DNA of 23,092 bases. It comes from CAYUTA01 sp964447605 (GTDB lineage Bacteria; Bacillota; Clostridia; Christensenellales; CAG-138). The position numbers and the translations under genes are program-made. The notes beneath the pieces were generated by a model. The model searched no databases, was not told the origin of the DNA, and worked only from the letters and a program-made list of their open reading frames with translations. This document shows positions 15,302-23,092 of the stretch, one piece after another; the stretch's first letter is position 1; the number at the start of each line of letters is the position of its first letter. The stretch is from assembly GCA_964447605.1 (NCBI GenBank), contig CAYUTA010000040.1, forward strand, positions 1 to 23,092, in the 5' to 3' direction.

Positions 15302-17190
15302 CAGCCGTCCCTCCGTATGAAGCTGAAGCTCTGGCGGCGGAGTTCCGTGCCGTTGACGAATAAAATCAATTCTTGCGGCCCCTCGGTTTCCGAATACGCG
15401 GTGAATGTAAACGGCACGCGCTCGCCCTTTTCGAGCGTGGCCTCGCTTAGAATGCGATAGTACGCAAACCCGTTGGCGGACTCCCGTACGACGGCCATGA
15501 CCGGCGTGCCATTTTCGGAAATATCGAGATTGAACGCCACGTCGCAGCGATAGGTCAGCGTCTGCGGGCCGCTGACGGTGATGGTAACGGGCGTGTCTGT
15601 AAGCGCATCCGTTCCCGGCTCCGGCTGCTGGGCGAGCACAATGCCGTTCTCCTGGTCGGACTGCGGGTCGTAGCGCACAAACACCTGTGAAAACTCGGCC
15701 TGTCCCAGTGTTGCGAACACAAGGTTGATGATTTCGTCCGTCACATCCGGCATGGCAAAGGTTGTGTTGGAGGTTGCGCTGATCCAGACATCGACGACCG
15801 TTCCGGGCGTGATTTCGCTGCCCGCGACAATGGACTGCGAGCAAACGTAACCAATGGACACATCGGATACGCGATATTGTACTGCGCCCTGCACAAGCCC
15901 GGCGTCGGTTAGCGCTTTTGCCGCCTCATCCGGGGTAAGGCCGAGCAGGTTCGGCATGGTCGGCGCATCGGGGCCCAGGCTGACCGTAACCGAGATGGTC
16001 GTGCCGCGCTTGGCCTTTGTGCCGGATTCGGGCGACTGTAAAATGATGTTGTTGTATGGCACGGCGTCGCTTACCTCATGCCCGCGCACCTCGAAAAGGA
16101 AGCCGTAGTTTTCCGCCCGTTCCCTGGCGTCCTCGAGCGACCGCATCGTCAGAACGGGCACGATTTCCATTGAAGAGCTCTCATGGGTAATGGCGTCGCG
16201 CATGACCAAAAAAATACCGATAAAGATCGCAATCAGCGCGCCCACCGCAACGGCCAGCTTGAGCGCGCCGTGAATCCGCTTCCGCTTTTTCTTCCGCTTT
16301 CCGGGATGCGTGTGTTGCTGCGTTGCGGTCTCCGGCGTGTAAACGCGCGCAAAATCTCCTGCGGGGTCCGTGAGCGTGCGCTTTAGCTGGCGGGACATCT
16401 CCGCGGCGCCGGCATAGCGCTGATCCAGATTTTTATTGAGCGCGCGCAGCACAACGTCGTTGAGCGAAGGCGGCACCTTTGAGTTTAAACGGATGGGGGG
16501 GACGGGCTCTTCGTTAATGTGCATCAGCGCGATGGCGACCGAATTGTCCCCATCAAACGGCACGCGTCCGGTCAGCAGTTCATAGAGCATCACACCGACG
16601 GAATACAGGTCGCTGCCTTCGGAAACGGGCCTGCCCTTGGCCTGCTCCGGCGAAAGGTAGTGGACCGAGCCCAGTATGGTATTGCCGGCAAAGGTAATGG
16701 TATTTGCGTCCACCTCCCGCGCGATGCCGAAGTCTGTGAGCATGCACCTGCCCATCGGCGTGACGATCACATTCTGCGGTTTTACATCGCGGTGGATAAT
16801 GCCTGCGCTGTGCGCGGCGGACAGCGCTTCCAAAACCTGCAGGATCATGGAAACGGCCAAACGCGCGGGCATAGGACCGTTTTCGGCGACGATTTGTTTG
16901 AGCGTCTGCCCCTCGACGTATTCGAGCACGATATATGGCAGACCGTTGGCGTCACCCACGTCGTATGCGCGCACGATATTATCATGTGAAAGATGCAGGA
17001 CGGCCTTTGCCTCGCGTTCAAAGCGGCGCAGAAACTCCGCGTCGTTGATATATTCCTCCTTGAGCACCTTGATGGCCACGGTGCGGCGGTTGGCCAGATT
17101 GATGGCGCGGTAAACATGCGACATTCCGCCCGTACCGATCAGCTCCTGAATCCGATAACGATGGCCGACGATCTGCCCGGCGGTAATCAT
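15301..17190 (-). CDS. prkC: Serine/threonine protein kinase with PASTA repeats
   Basis: This 629-residue membrane kinase senses cell-wall fragments outside and phosphorylates proteins inside. The kinase domain (about 10-270) has the glycine loop IGTGGMSHVY (18-27), Lys41, the HRDVKPQN catalytic loop (133-140) and DFG (153-155). A basic stretch of Lys and Arg (298-305) precedes one membrane segment (about 310-330). Three PASTA repeats follow at about 341-407, 411-476 and 480-545. A final segment of about 85 residues looks beta-rich and is not a PASTA repeat. ATG 17190 overlaps the phosphatase stop by 4 nt (ATGA), with a G-rich ribosome binding site before it; a GTG two codons upstream is less likely. 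The cognate phosphatase gene lies immediately upstream. Confidence 0.95.
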   Translation of the reverse strand: MITAGQIVGHRYRIQELIGTGGMSHVYRAINLANRRTVAIKVLKEEYINDAEFLRRFEREAKAVLHLSHDNIVRAYDVGDANGLPYIVLEYVEGQTLKQIVAENGPMPARLAVSMILQVLEALSAAHSAGIIHRDVKPQNVIVTPMGRCMLTDFGIAREVDANTITFAGNTILGSVHYLSPEQAKGRPVSEGSDLYSVGVMLYELLTGRVPFDGDNSVAIALMHINEEPVPPIRLNSKVPPSLNDVVLRALNKNLDQRYAGAAEMSRQLKRTLTDPAGDFARVYTPETATQQHTHPGKRKKKRKRIHGALKLAVAVGALIAIFIGIFLVMRDAITHESSSMEIVPVLTMRSLEDARERAENYGFLFEVRGHEVSDAVPYNNIILQSPESGTKAKRGTTISVTVSLGPDAPTMPNLLGLTPDEAAKALTDAGLVQGAVQYRVSDVSIGYVCSQSIVAGSEITPGTVVDVWISATSNTTFAMPDVTDEIINLVFATLGQAEFSQVFVRYDPQSDQENGIVLAQQPEPGTDALTDTPVTITVSGPQTLTYRCDVAFNLDISENGTPVMAVVRESANGFAYYRILSEATLEKGERVPFTFTAYSETEGPQELILFVNGTELRRQSFSFIRRDG

Positions 17191-17918
17191 GCGCACGCCC
17201 CCCCCTCGTTGCGGGCGAGCACGACGGAGATGTTATCCGTACCGCCGTTTTTTAGCGCCAGCGCAACCAGCAGTTCGCACATCTCGCCAAGCGGAATGGC
17301 TTGCGATAAAATTGCCTGAATATCCCCGTCCTCCACGCTGCCGTGCAAGCCGTCGGAACAAAGCAGCAGGATATCGCCGCTTTGCCACGTGCGGTCAAAA
17401 ATATCGATGTCCGTGCGCAGGCCGATGCCCATTGCACGGGTGATCAGATTGCGCTGCGGATGCGTACGCGCCTCCTCGGGCGTGATGCTGCCCTCATTGA
17501 CAAGCATCTGCACATAGGAATGGTCGACCGTTACGCAGGCGAGCGCGCCTCCGTCAAAATGATACAATCGGCTGTCGCCAACATTGGCGGCAATATAATG
17601 CGTATCGGAGAGAACGGCGCAAACGAGCGTCGCGCCCATACCGCGCAGTTCCGGTACGTCCTGCGCGGCGCGGTATACGTCAAGGTTAACGCGCTGAATG
17701 GCGCGCTTGAGCTGTGAAACGGTATCGTCGCCCCGGACGGAGGCAAATTCTTCCGCCATCTCGTCGATGATGAGCTTGCTTGCAACCGCGCCCGCGGCAT
17801 GACCGCCCATGCCGTCGGAAACAGCAACCAGCGGATATGTGCAATCCGATGCGGGCACATATAGATAGTCCTCGTTATGAGCGCGTCGCCCGATGTCGGT
17901 TTTACATGCGTATTTCAT
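17187..17918 (-). CDS. stp: PP2C-type serine/threonine phosphatase
   Basis: This 243-residue PPM-family phosphatase reverses phosphorylation by the adjacent PASTA kinase. Metal-binding motifs are intact: TDIGRRAHNED (8-17), VSDGMGGHAAG (33-43), the LCSDGLHG block near residue 190 and DNISVV near the C-terminus. Two metal ions coordinated by these aspartates activate water for phosphate ester cleavage. The start is ATG 17918, preceded by GGTGAT, part of a ribosome binding site; a TTG one codon upstream is less likely. The gene overlaps the end of rlmN by 17 nt, and its own stop overlaps the kinase start. Confidence 0.95.
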   Translation of the reverse strand: MKYACKTDIGRRAHNEDYLYVPASDCTYPLVAVSDGMGGHAAGAVASKLIIDEMAEEFASVRGDDTVSQLKRAIQRVNLDVYRAAQDVPELRGMGATLVCAVLSDTHYIAANVGDSRLYHFDGGALACVTVDHSYVQMLVNEGSITPEEARTHPQRNLITRAMGIGLRTDIDIFDRTWQSGDILLLCSDGLHGSVEDGDIQAILSQAIPLGEMCELLVALALKNGGTDNISVVLARNEGGACA

Positions 17919-18945
17919 CAATCACCCTTCTTCGCAGTTGCCCGCAGGCGCCCTCAATATCGGTTCCCATCTCGCGGCGCACGGTCGCGGAGATGTGCCG
18001 TTCATTCAGCCATCCGGCAAATTCATTGGCCATGGCGCGGGAGACGCCCTTTAATCCACGCTCCGGCACCGGATTGAGCGGAATGAGGTTGACATGACAC
18101 AGCATGCCCCTCAGCCGCTTTGCCAGCGCTGCTGCGTCGGCACGATCCGCGTTTACGCCCTCGATGAGCGCGTATTCAAACACCACGCGTCTTCCCGTGA
18201 CCTGCGCATACTGAGCGGCCGCATGGAGCACCTCTTCAATGGGATACACGCGGTTGATGGGCATGATGGCGCTGCGCGTCTCATTGTTATGCGCGTGCAG
18301 CGAGATCGAAAGCGTCACGTGCGGCGCGTCGTGCGAAAAGGTTTCCATGCGCGGCACAATGCCGCAGGTGGACACGGAAATATTGCGCGGGCTGATGCGC
18401 ATGCCGTCCGGCGCGGTGACCATCTGCAAAAATGAAACCACATTGCCGTAGTTATCAAGCGGCTCGCCGCTGCCCATGAGAACGACGTTGGTGACGGTCC
18501 GTACCCTGCCGTCTTCCGGCCGCTCGTCGCGTTCGATGGCGGAAATCTGCCCAAGCATCTCGCCGGGCCGCAGATTGCGCACGCAGCCTTCGAGCGTGGA
18601 GGCGCAGAACCGGCAGCCCATGTTGCAGCCAACCTGCGTGCTGATGCATGCGGTGTTTCCATAATGATACCGCATCAGCACGCCCTCGACAAGGTTTTCG
18701 TCCTCCAATCGGAAGAGATATTTTTGTGTTTTGTCGCGGGGTGAAACCCGTTTCTGCGCAATTTCTGCCGCACCAAAGGGAATGGCGTCCAACCGGTCGC
18801 GCAGCGGCTGCGGCAGGCTGGTCATCCGCTGCGGGCGCACGCCGCGCATAAGCCATGCATAGACCTGCCCGGCGCGAAACGGAGGCTCGCCCCAGTCGGC
18901 CAGCAGTGCGGAGAGTTCCTGTTTGGTCAAATCGGTTAAATGCAT
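17902..18945 (-). CDS. rlmN: Dual-specificity 23S rRNA (A2503-C2)/tRNA (A37-C2) methyltransferase
   Basis: RlmN is a radical-SAM enzyme that methylates C2 of A2503 in 23S rRNA and A37 in some tRNAs. The iron-sulfur cluster motif CNMGCRFC gives Cys107, Cys111 and Cys114. The two further cysteines used in the mechanism are present: Cys100 in CISTQ and Cys334 in GACGQL. The 347-residue length is normal. The motif fits RlmN better than Cfr resistance enzymes by context and overall length. ATG 18945 has GAGG 8 nt upstream and overlaps rsmB by 10 nt. Confidence 0.95.
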   Translation of the reverse strand: MHLTDLTKQELSALLADWGEPPFRAGQVYAWLMRGVRPQRMTSLPQPLRDRLDAIPFGAAEIAQKRVSPRDKTQKYLFRLEDENLVEGVLMRYHYGNTACISTQVGCNMGCRFCASTLEGCVRNLRPGEMLGQISAIERDERPEDGRVRTVTNVVLMGSGEPLDNYGNVVSFLQMVTAPDGMRISPRNISVSTCGIVPRMETFSHDAPHVTLSISLHAHNNETRSAIMPINRVYPIEEVLHAAAQYAQVTGRRVVFEYALIEGVNADRADAAALAKRLRGMLCHVNLIPLNPVPERGLKGVSRAMANEFAGWLNERHISATVRREMGTDIEGACGQLRRRVIDEIRM

Positions 18946-20216
18946 CGTTTCATCCTCGCCAAAAAAAAGCCCTCCGTACCGTGGATATGCGGAAACAGCT
19001 GAAGCATGCCGCCGTTTTCCAAAGGGACCGGCATGGGTTCGAGCATAAAATCGGGATGCCCGGCCAAAAACGCATACACAGTATCTTCGTTCTCGCGGCG
19101 GCTGATGGTGCAGGTTGCGTACAGGAGCACGCCGCCGGACGAAACGTAGTTTGCGCAGACGTCCAACAGCGTTTGCTGGACCGCCGCAAGCGTTTTGACG
19201 TCATCATCCGTCTTTGCATAGCGAATATCGGGTTTTTCGTGCAGCAGGCCCAGTCCGGAGCAGGGCGCGTCCAACAGGACCGCGTCGTATAAACGGTCAA
19301 AGGCCTGCACCCGTACTGCGGCGTCGTGACAAATCGTTTCGGCCCGCACGTGCAGTCTCGACAGCGTACGGTCCAGCAAATCCTTGCGGTGCGGATGCAG
19401 CTCCATGCAGGTCAGACGGACGTCGTTGCGGCAAAGCGAGGCGATATACGCGCTTTTCCCGCCCGGTGCAGCGCATGCGTCTAGCACGCGTTTGCCCGTG
19501 CAGTCGCCCAGCGCGCGGCAGGCGAGCATGGCGCTTTGCCCCTGCACGGCCATGCGGCCGTCTAAAAATTCCGGCAGCGCTGCAACATCGATTCCTTTCT
19601 CAAGAAGCAGGCAGTTTTCATCGAATCTGCCGGGCGTTGCGGCAACCGGAAGCGAGGGCGCCAGTTCGCGCGTGGTGCAGGGGTATTGCGCGCGCACGCT
19701 CATGCCGGTTGGCGGCGCGCCGAGCAGCCGCTCGACAAACGCCGCGCCATACTGCGCGGTCCATTCGGTTATTAGCCAGAGCGGATAACTGTACCGGATG
19801 GAAAGCCGCTTGCGGGGCTCCTCCGGCAGCGGCGGCAAAGCGCCGTCATGCACAGCGCGGTCGACGTTGCGCAATACCGCGTTGACAAAGCCGCTCAAAG
19901 CCGCTTTGCCCACGGAGCGTGTAAGCGACACATATTCGGAAACAGTTGCGTGCGCAGGGGCACGAAAATAGAATAACTCGCTCACGCCAAGCCGAAGAAT
20001 TCCGCGGACCATCGGTTTTTGCGCACCCTTGACGAAATGCGCCAACAGCCAGTCGATATAAATAAGATGGTCGAGCGCCGTGTACACAAGCGCCGCAACA
20101 CGCTTTTTTTCACGCGCATCGACCGCTTCGGGCAGCGCCTTTAGCCGCAGATTGGCATATGCGCCGCGTTCGGTCACATCCAGCAGAATTTCGAGCGCAA
20201 GCCTGCGGGCGTTCAT
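18936..20216 (-). CDS. rsmB: 16S rRNA (cytosine(967)-C(5))-methyltransferase
   Basis: RsmB methylates C967 of 16S rRNA using S-adenosylmethionine. The 426-residue protein has an N-terminal NusB-like RNA-binding helical domain (about 1-130) and a C-terminal Rossmann methyltransferase. Motif I is DACAAPGGKS (246-255), motif IV DAPCSG (316-321) and motif VI ATCT (367-370). Cys369 and Cys319 are the usual nucleophile and product-release cysteines. The start ATG overlaps the fmt stop by 4 nt (ATGA), with no strong ribosome binding site of its own, which suggests translational coupling. Confidence 0.96.
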   Translation of the reverse strand: MNARRLALEILLDVTERGAYANLRLKALPEAVDAREKKRVAALVYTALDHLIYIDWLLAHFVKGAQKPMVRGILRLGVSELFYFRAPAHATVSEYVSLTRSVGKAALSGFVNAVLRNVDRAVHDGALPPLPEEPRKRLSIRYSYPLWLITEWTAQYGAAFVERLLGAPPTGMSVRAQYPCTTRELAPSLPVAATPGRFDENCLLLEKGIDVAALPEFLDGRMAVQGQSAMLACRALGDCTGKRVLDACAAPGGKSAYIASLCRNDVRLTCMELHPHRKDLLDRTLSRLHVRAETICHDAAVRVQAFDRLYDAVLLDAPCSGLGLLHEKPDIRYAKTDDDVKTLAAVQQTLLDVCANYVSSGGVLLYATCTISRRENEDTVYAFLAGHPDFMLEPMPVPLENGGMLQLFPHIHGTEGFFLARMKRCI

Positions 20217-21142
20217 GACAGCAATCTGCCGTCGACCGCGTGCCCACGCAAAAAAGCGGCCGCATCCTGACGTTTGCCGCCGGGAGCCTGCAGCTCCAGA
20301 ATTTCAAGCGGCTCGTCGGCACAGTGTACCATCAGCTTGTCCTGCCTGACAACGGTGCAGGCGCCGGGCGCGCGCTTTGGCAGATCGAGCCGGTTCGACA
20401 GGCGCGTTTTCCAGATTTTGAGCGGCTCGCCGTCGAGCAGCGCGTATGCGCCGGGCCACGGGTTCGTACCGCGCACGCGGTTGTGCACCTGCTGCGCCGC
20501 GTCGGTAAAGACAAGCCTGCCGTGCTCCTTTTTCAGCATCACGCACTTGGTTGCCTTGGCATTGTCCTGTGGACTACGCTCAAGCGTGCCGTCCTCAAGC
20601 GCGCCTATGGTGCGCGCAAGCGTCTGGGCGCCAAGTTCCGCAAGGCGTGCATACAGCTCGCCCGCCGTTTCATCGGGCAGGATGGCAACCGCGTCCGTCA
20701 GCAGAATATCGCCGGTGTCCATACCGACATCGGTAAACATGGTTGTGATTCCGGTAATGGTTTCTCCATTAATGACGGCCCATTGTATGGGCGCCGCGCC
20801 GCGGTACTTTGGCAGCAGAGAACCGTGGACGTTGATGCAGCCGTATTTGGGCACGGCCAGCGTTTCTGCGGAAAGAAGCTGCCCAAACGCCGCGGTCACC
20901 ATCAAATCCGGCGCGAATGCCGTCAGCGCCGCTACGCCCTCCGGATTGCGGATGCGCTCAAATTGCGAGACAGGGATGCCGTGCATCCGCGCAAACGCCT
21001 TGGTGACGGGCGGCGTCAGCGCCCCGCGGCGGCCAAACGGCCGGTCGGGCTGCGTAAACACATGGAGGATATGGCCGCTTTCATAAAGCAGTTTCAGCGA
21101 CGGAATGGCAAAGTCCGGGGTGCCCAGAAACGCAATCTTCAT
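20213..21142 (-). CDS. fmt: Methionyl-tRNA formyltransferase
   Basis: Fmt formylates the methionine on initiator tRNA using 10-formyltetrahydrofolate. The 309-residue protein opens with the Rossmann-like MKIAFLGTPDFA. It carries the catalytic residues Asn104, His106 and Asp142 in INVHGSLLPKYRGAAPIQ and VGMDTGD. A C-terminal tRNA-binding beta-barrel occupies roughly residues 205-309. The length is typical. The ATG overlaps the def stop by 4 nt, so formylation and deformylation enzymes are co-translated. Confidence 0.97.
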   Translation of the reverse strand: MKIAFLGTPDFAIPSLKLLYESGHILHVFTQPDRPFGRRGALTPPVTKAFARMHGIPVSQFERIRNPEGVAALTAFAPDLMVTAAFGQLLSAETLAVPKYGCINVHGSLLPKYRGAAPIQWAVINGETITGITTMFTDVGMDTGDILLTDAVAILPDETAGELYARLAELGAQTLARTIGALEDGTLERSPQDNAKATKCVMLKKEHGRLVFTDAAQQVHNRVRGTNPWPGAYALLDGEPLKIWKTRLSNRLDLPKRAPGACTVVRQDKLMVHCADEPLEILELQAPGGKRQDAAAFLRGHAVDGRLLS

Positions 21143-21618
21143 GTAAATACTTCATCCTCCTCGTTAAAGCCTTCCGGCGGGTCCGTGGCAAGCTGCAGAT
21201 AGACCAGACCGTCCAGATGATCGAGCTCATGCTGCACCGCGCGTGCAGCAAGCATATCCGCATCGTACTCATGCGGTTGCCCGTGCCGGTCAAAGGCGCG
21301 CACACGCACATGCGAAGCGCGCTCGACATAACCCGATTTTCCGGGGAAGGACAGGCAGCCCTCCATATCGCCATAGCTTCCGCTTTTTTCTATGATTTCC
21401 GGGTTGACCAACTCCATACGCTGTTCACCGGTATCGATTACGGCAATGCGCCGCAAAATTCCAACCTGAGACGCGGCAAGCCCGCAACCATCCGCATCGT
21501 ACATGGTGTCAAACAGGTCGTCGATCAATTCACTCAGCCGCCCGTCGAATTTTTCCACGGGCCTGCACGTTTTATAAAGGCAGGGGTCGTGCTCCACGCG
21601 TATGGTCCTCAAAGCCAT
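21139..21618 (-). CDS. def: Peptide deformylase
   Basis: Def removes the formyl group from new proteins with a bound metal ion. All three motifs are present in this 159-residue protein: GCGLAASQ (44-51), EGCLS (86-90, metal ligand Cys88) and HELDH (130-134, two histidine ligands and the catalytic glutamate). Motif 1 has Ser where many enzymes have Pro, a minor variation. ATG 21618 has AAGGAGG (21632-21626) 7 nt upstream. It is the first gene of the long minus-strand operon. priA, which often precedes def in this order, is missing; a divergent regulator lies there instead. Confidence 0.96.
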   Translation of the reverse strand: MALRTIRVEHDPCLYKTCRPVEKFDGRLSELIDDLFDTMYDADGCGLAASQVGILRRIAVIDTGEQRMELVNPEIIEKSGSYGDMEGCLSFPGKSGYVERASHVRVRAFDRHGQPHEYDADMLAARAVQHELDHLDGLVYLQLATDPPEGFNEEDEVFT

Positions 21619-21646
21619 AGAAAAGCCTCCTTATACTCCAGCATCT

Positions 21647-21675
21647 ATTGTACTAAAAGCCGTGCGATCTGTAAA
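21647..21675 (-). promoter_or_regulatory. Promoter of the def-fmt-rsmB operon
   Basis: On the minus strand TTTACA (21675-21670) and TACAAT (21652-21647) are 17 bp apart, each matching five of six consensus bases. Transcription should begin near 21640, about 20 nt before the def start. A TTGACT lies just upstream of the -35 box but would give a 22-bp spacer. Confidence 0.65.
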
Positions 21676-21694
21676 GTCAATCAATGGTTGAACG

Positions 21695-21743
21695 AAAAAA
21701 TAAACCGCTTTTCCCGGTTGAGTTCCATTCAACCACCGGTTTA
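21695..21743 (-). terminator. Terminator-like nested palindrome upstream of the def promoter
   Basis: On the minus strand TAAACCG (21743-21737) pairs with CGGTTTA (21707-21701) and is followed directly by six T residues. The loop contains a second hairpin, GGTTGA/TCAACC (21734-21729 with 21721-21716). No minus-strand gene ends to its right, so it may block antisense transcription from the regulator gene or act as a regulatory or operator structure. Confidence 0.5.
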
Positions 21744-21834
21744 GGAAAAAGCAGGAACTAGCCGAACAGGTTATGTTCAAACGTCTGTGGTTGTGCGATA
21801 ATAAACCTGCAAAGAAAAGAGAGGGAGAATGAAT

Positions 21835-22845
21835 ATGGAATTGCAAACAATGGGAAAGCGTATTACGGCGCTGCGCAAGGAAAAGGGGATGACGCAGGAG
21901 CAGCTGGCCGAACGGCTAGGCGTCAGCGCACAGGCGGTCAGCAAATGGGAAAATGATATTTCATGCCCGGATATCTCCATCTTAACGGAGCTTGCAACCG
22001 TGCTTGGCGTCAGCACAGACGAACTGCTCGGCGCAAAGCCGATTGAGCCGCGCGTGGTGGTGGTTGATTCTAATAAGGAAAAGAACGGGAAATCCAACGG
22101 GAAATTCTCCGTAACCTATGACGGCGGCAAACGGGAGGGAATCTGGTTTGCCGTGGCGATGATTCTTGTCGGACTGGCGTTTTTGCTCAGCAAGACGAAT
22201 GTTTTGCCGGGCGGCGCCGGGGTCACGTTTTGGAACATCGTCTGGCCCGCAGTGCTGATCGGCGTGGGCGTATCCTGGTTTGTGCATGACCTTTCACCGC
22301 TTGGCTTCGGGGTGGCGGCGCTGGGGCTGTACTATCTGCTGTTCCACCTTGGCGCGATCTCATATATACTCTCATGGGGCGTTATCTGGCCCGTGCTCAT
22401 TGTTCTGCTCGGCCTGACCATCCTGATCGACAGGCTTTTCCCCAATCGCAAGCGCCGCGGCTGGTTTGGATGCCGTGTGTGTCACGAAGGGAAGTCCGAG
22501 TTCAGCGTTTCGGAGGGATATGTGGACTATGATTGCGCATTTTCAGAGGAAAACCGCCGAATTGACTTTGATCCTTTTGCCGGCGCGGACGTTGACGTTT
22601 CGTTTGGAAAAAGCGTGCTCGATATGACAGGCGTTCATAGCGTGCGGCCCAATGCGCGCATCGACGCGGACGTGTCTTTTGGCGTGTTGGAACTGTTTGT
22701 TCCGCGTTCCATCCGCATCCAGATCAGCGCGGATAAGGCGTTCGGCGCAATCCAGCAGCATGGCTCGCCCAGCGACGACGCGCAGCTGACCATGCTGCTG
22801 TTCGGCAGCGTATCCTTTGGCAGCATCGAGATCCGCTACCTGTAG
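21835..22845 (+). CDS. HTH (XRE) regulator fused to a LiaF-like membrane module
   Basis: This 336-residue protein has an N-terminal XRE-type helix-turn-helix (about 7-62, with SAQAVSKWE in the recognition region). A short charged linker leads to four membrane segments at about 102-119, 131-150, 154-172 and 179-199. The C-terminal soluble domain (about 235-336) has repeated DVSFG/GSVSFGSIEI strands like the LiaF C-terminal family. LiaF restrains the LiaRS envelope-stress system in Bacillus; here the DNA-binding and membrane parts are one chain, suggesting a membrane-tethered one-component sensor. ATG 21835 is preferred over 21829, because GGGAG (21823-21827) lies 7 nt before 21835 but only one before 21829. 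A GATAAT -10 (21797-21802) is plausible with a poor -35. The gene is divergent from def, separated by a cluster of palindromes. Confidence 0.88.
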   Translation: MELQTMGKRITALRKEKGMTQEQLAERLGVSAQAVSKWENDISCPDISILTELATVLGVSTDELLGAKPIEPRVVVVDSNKEKNGKSNGKFSVTYDGGKREGIWFAVAMILVGLAFLLSKTNVLPGGAGVTFWNIVWPAVLIGVGVSWFVHDLSPLGFGVAALGLYYLLFHLGAISYILSWGVIWPVLIVLLGLTILIDRLFPNRKRRGWFGCRVCHEGKSEFSVSEGYVDYDCAFSEENRRIDFDPFAGADVDVSFGKSVLDMTGVHSVRPNARIDADVSFGVLELFVPRSIRIQISADKAFGAIQQHGSPSDDAQLTMLLFGSVSFGSIEIRYL

Positions 22846-22879
22846 CCGAAGGCCAAGTTCAATTGAGGCTGACAACACG

Positions 22880-22906
22880 GGGCCGTCCGCACGATGCGGG
22901 CGACCC
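22880..22906 (+). terminator. GC-rich hairpin after the LiaF-like regulator
   Basis: CGTCCGCA (22884-22891) pairs with TGCGGGCG (22895-22902), extended by GGG/CCC beyond one mismatch. Only TTCAAAC follows, so the T tract is poor. It is a possible terminator for the regulator gene, about 35 nt past its stop. Confidence 0.4.
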
Positions 22907-22930
22907 TTCAAACAAGCCGACGGCGGAACC

Positions 22931-22959
22931 TGTTTTGCAGACAGCCTGTCCTGAAAACA
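22931..22959. repeat. 29-nt imperfect palindrome
   Basis: TGTTTT (22931-22936) and AAAACA (22954-22959) form the outer arms. CAG/CTG and GAC/GTC pairs lie inside, with small mismatches. It is A/T-rich at both ends and could be a second terminator arm or an operator for a gene to the right. Confidence 0.4.
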
Positions 22960-23092
22960 AACGCGGCAACCGGCGCAGGAACATACGCGGTCCTTTGTGG
23001 ATACCCACGAAAAAGCGTCGGGGATTAATTGAAAAAAGGGCTCTACACTAAAGATTGGGGTTATGGAAAAAAAGAGAAGCATGGTGCTTCAA
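22960..23092 (+). other. Right-edge sequence, possible start of a truncated gene
   Basis: No complete gene is visible. ATG 23063 opens a frame (MEKKRSMVLQ) that runs off the window end, preceded by TTGGGG as a weak ribosome binding site. Promoter-like strings (TTGAAA at 23029, TACACT at 23044) are badly spaced. The call as a gene start is tentative. Confidence 0.25.

Noticed and set aside
21765..21779. LexA box (GAAC...GTTC)
   Set aside because: The spacing is 7 nt rather than the 4 nt of the Bacillota LexA site, so it was kept only as a general palindrome.

Overview
The window looks like chromosomal DNA from a GC-rich member of the Clostridia (Bacillota). The main reason is the minus-strand block def-fmt-rsmB-rlmN-stp-prkC-rsgA-rpe, a gene order typical of Bacillota. 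Supporting signs are strong AGGAGG-type ribosome binding sites, sigma-A-like promoters with 17-bp spacers, TTG starts, a PASTA-domain Ser/Thr kinase and a LiaF-type envelope-stress domain. I cannot name a genus.

Layout from left to right. (1) 240-2015 (+): a polytopic membrane protein of DUF6020/glycosyltransferase-like type, with a promoter that ends almost on its start codon. (2) 2128-3370 (-): a two-gene operon of a cysteine-rich unknown protein and a metallo-beta-lactamase-fold hydrolase, with a good promoter and an intrinsic terminator. (3) 3500-4890 (+): an MFS efflux-type transporter. Its leader carries a candidate leader peptide and an anti-Shine-Dalgarno pairing. (4) 5045-7095 (-): an orphan sugar-importer ATPase (UgpC/MsmX type) followed by a sugar-phosphate isomerase/epimerase interrupted by one in-frame TGA. 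A perfect 16-bp hairpin lies between them. (5) 7551-11697 (+): two tandem paralogous membrane-anchored beta-propeller (PQQ-like) proteins, closed by a branched inverted repeat shared with the convergent gene. (6) 11829-12754 (-): a stand-alone homocysteine S-methyltransferase-family protein with its own promoter. (7) 12787-21675 (-): the long housekeeping operon. It handles N-terminal processing and initiator formylation (def, fmt), rRNA modification (rsmB, rlmN), the serine/threonine phosphorylation switch (stp, prkC), 30S maturation (rsgA) and the pentose phosphate pathway (rpe). A secreted protein with a peptidoglycan-binding-like segment ends it. Junctions from def to rpe overlap by 1-17 nt. 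(8) 21835-22845 (+): a divergent HTH regulator fused to a LiaF-like membrane module. The last ~250 bases hold hairpins and perhaps the start of another gene.

Regions 7 and 8 together have a cell-envelope theme: a PASTA kinase with its phosphatase, a secreted peptidoglycan-binding-like protein and a LiaF-type regulator. The strongest leads for new biology are the leader upstream of the MFS gene (translational attenuation candidate), the HTH-LiaF fusion with the palindrome cluster beside it, the tandem beta-propeller pair, and the cysteine-rich unknown protein. I found no CRISPR array, rRNA, tRNA, insertion sequence or complete mobile element.
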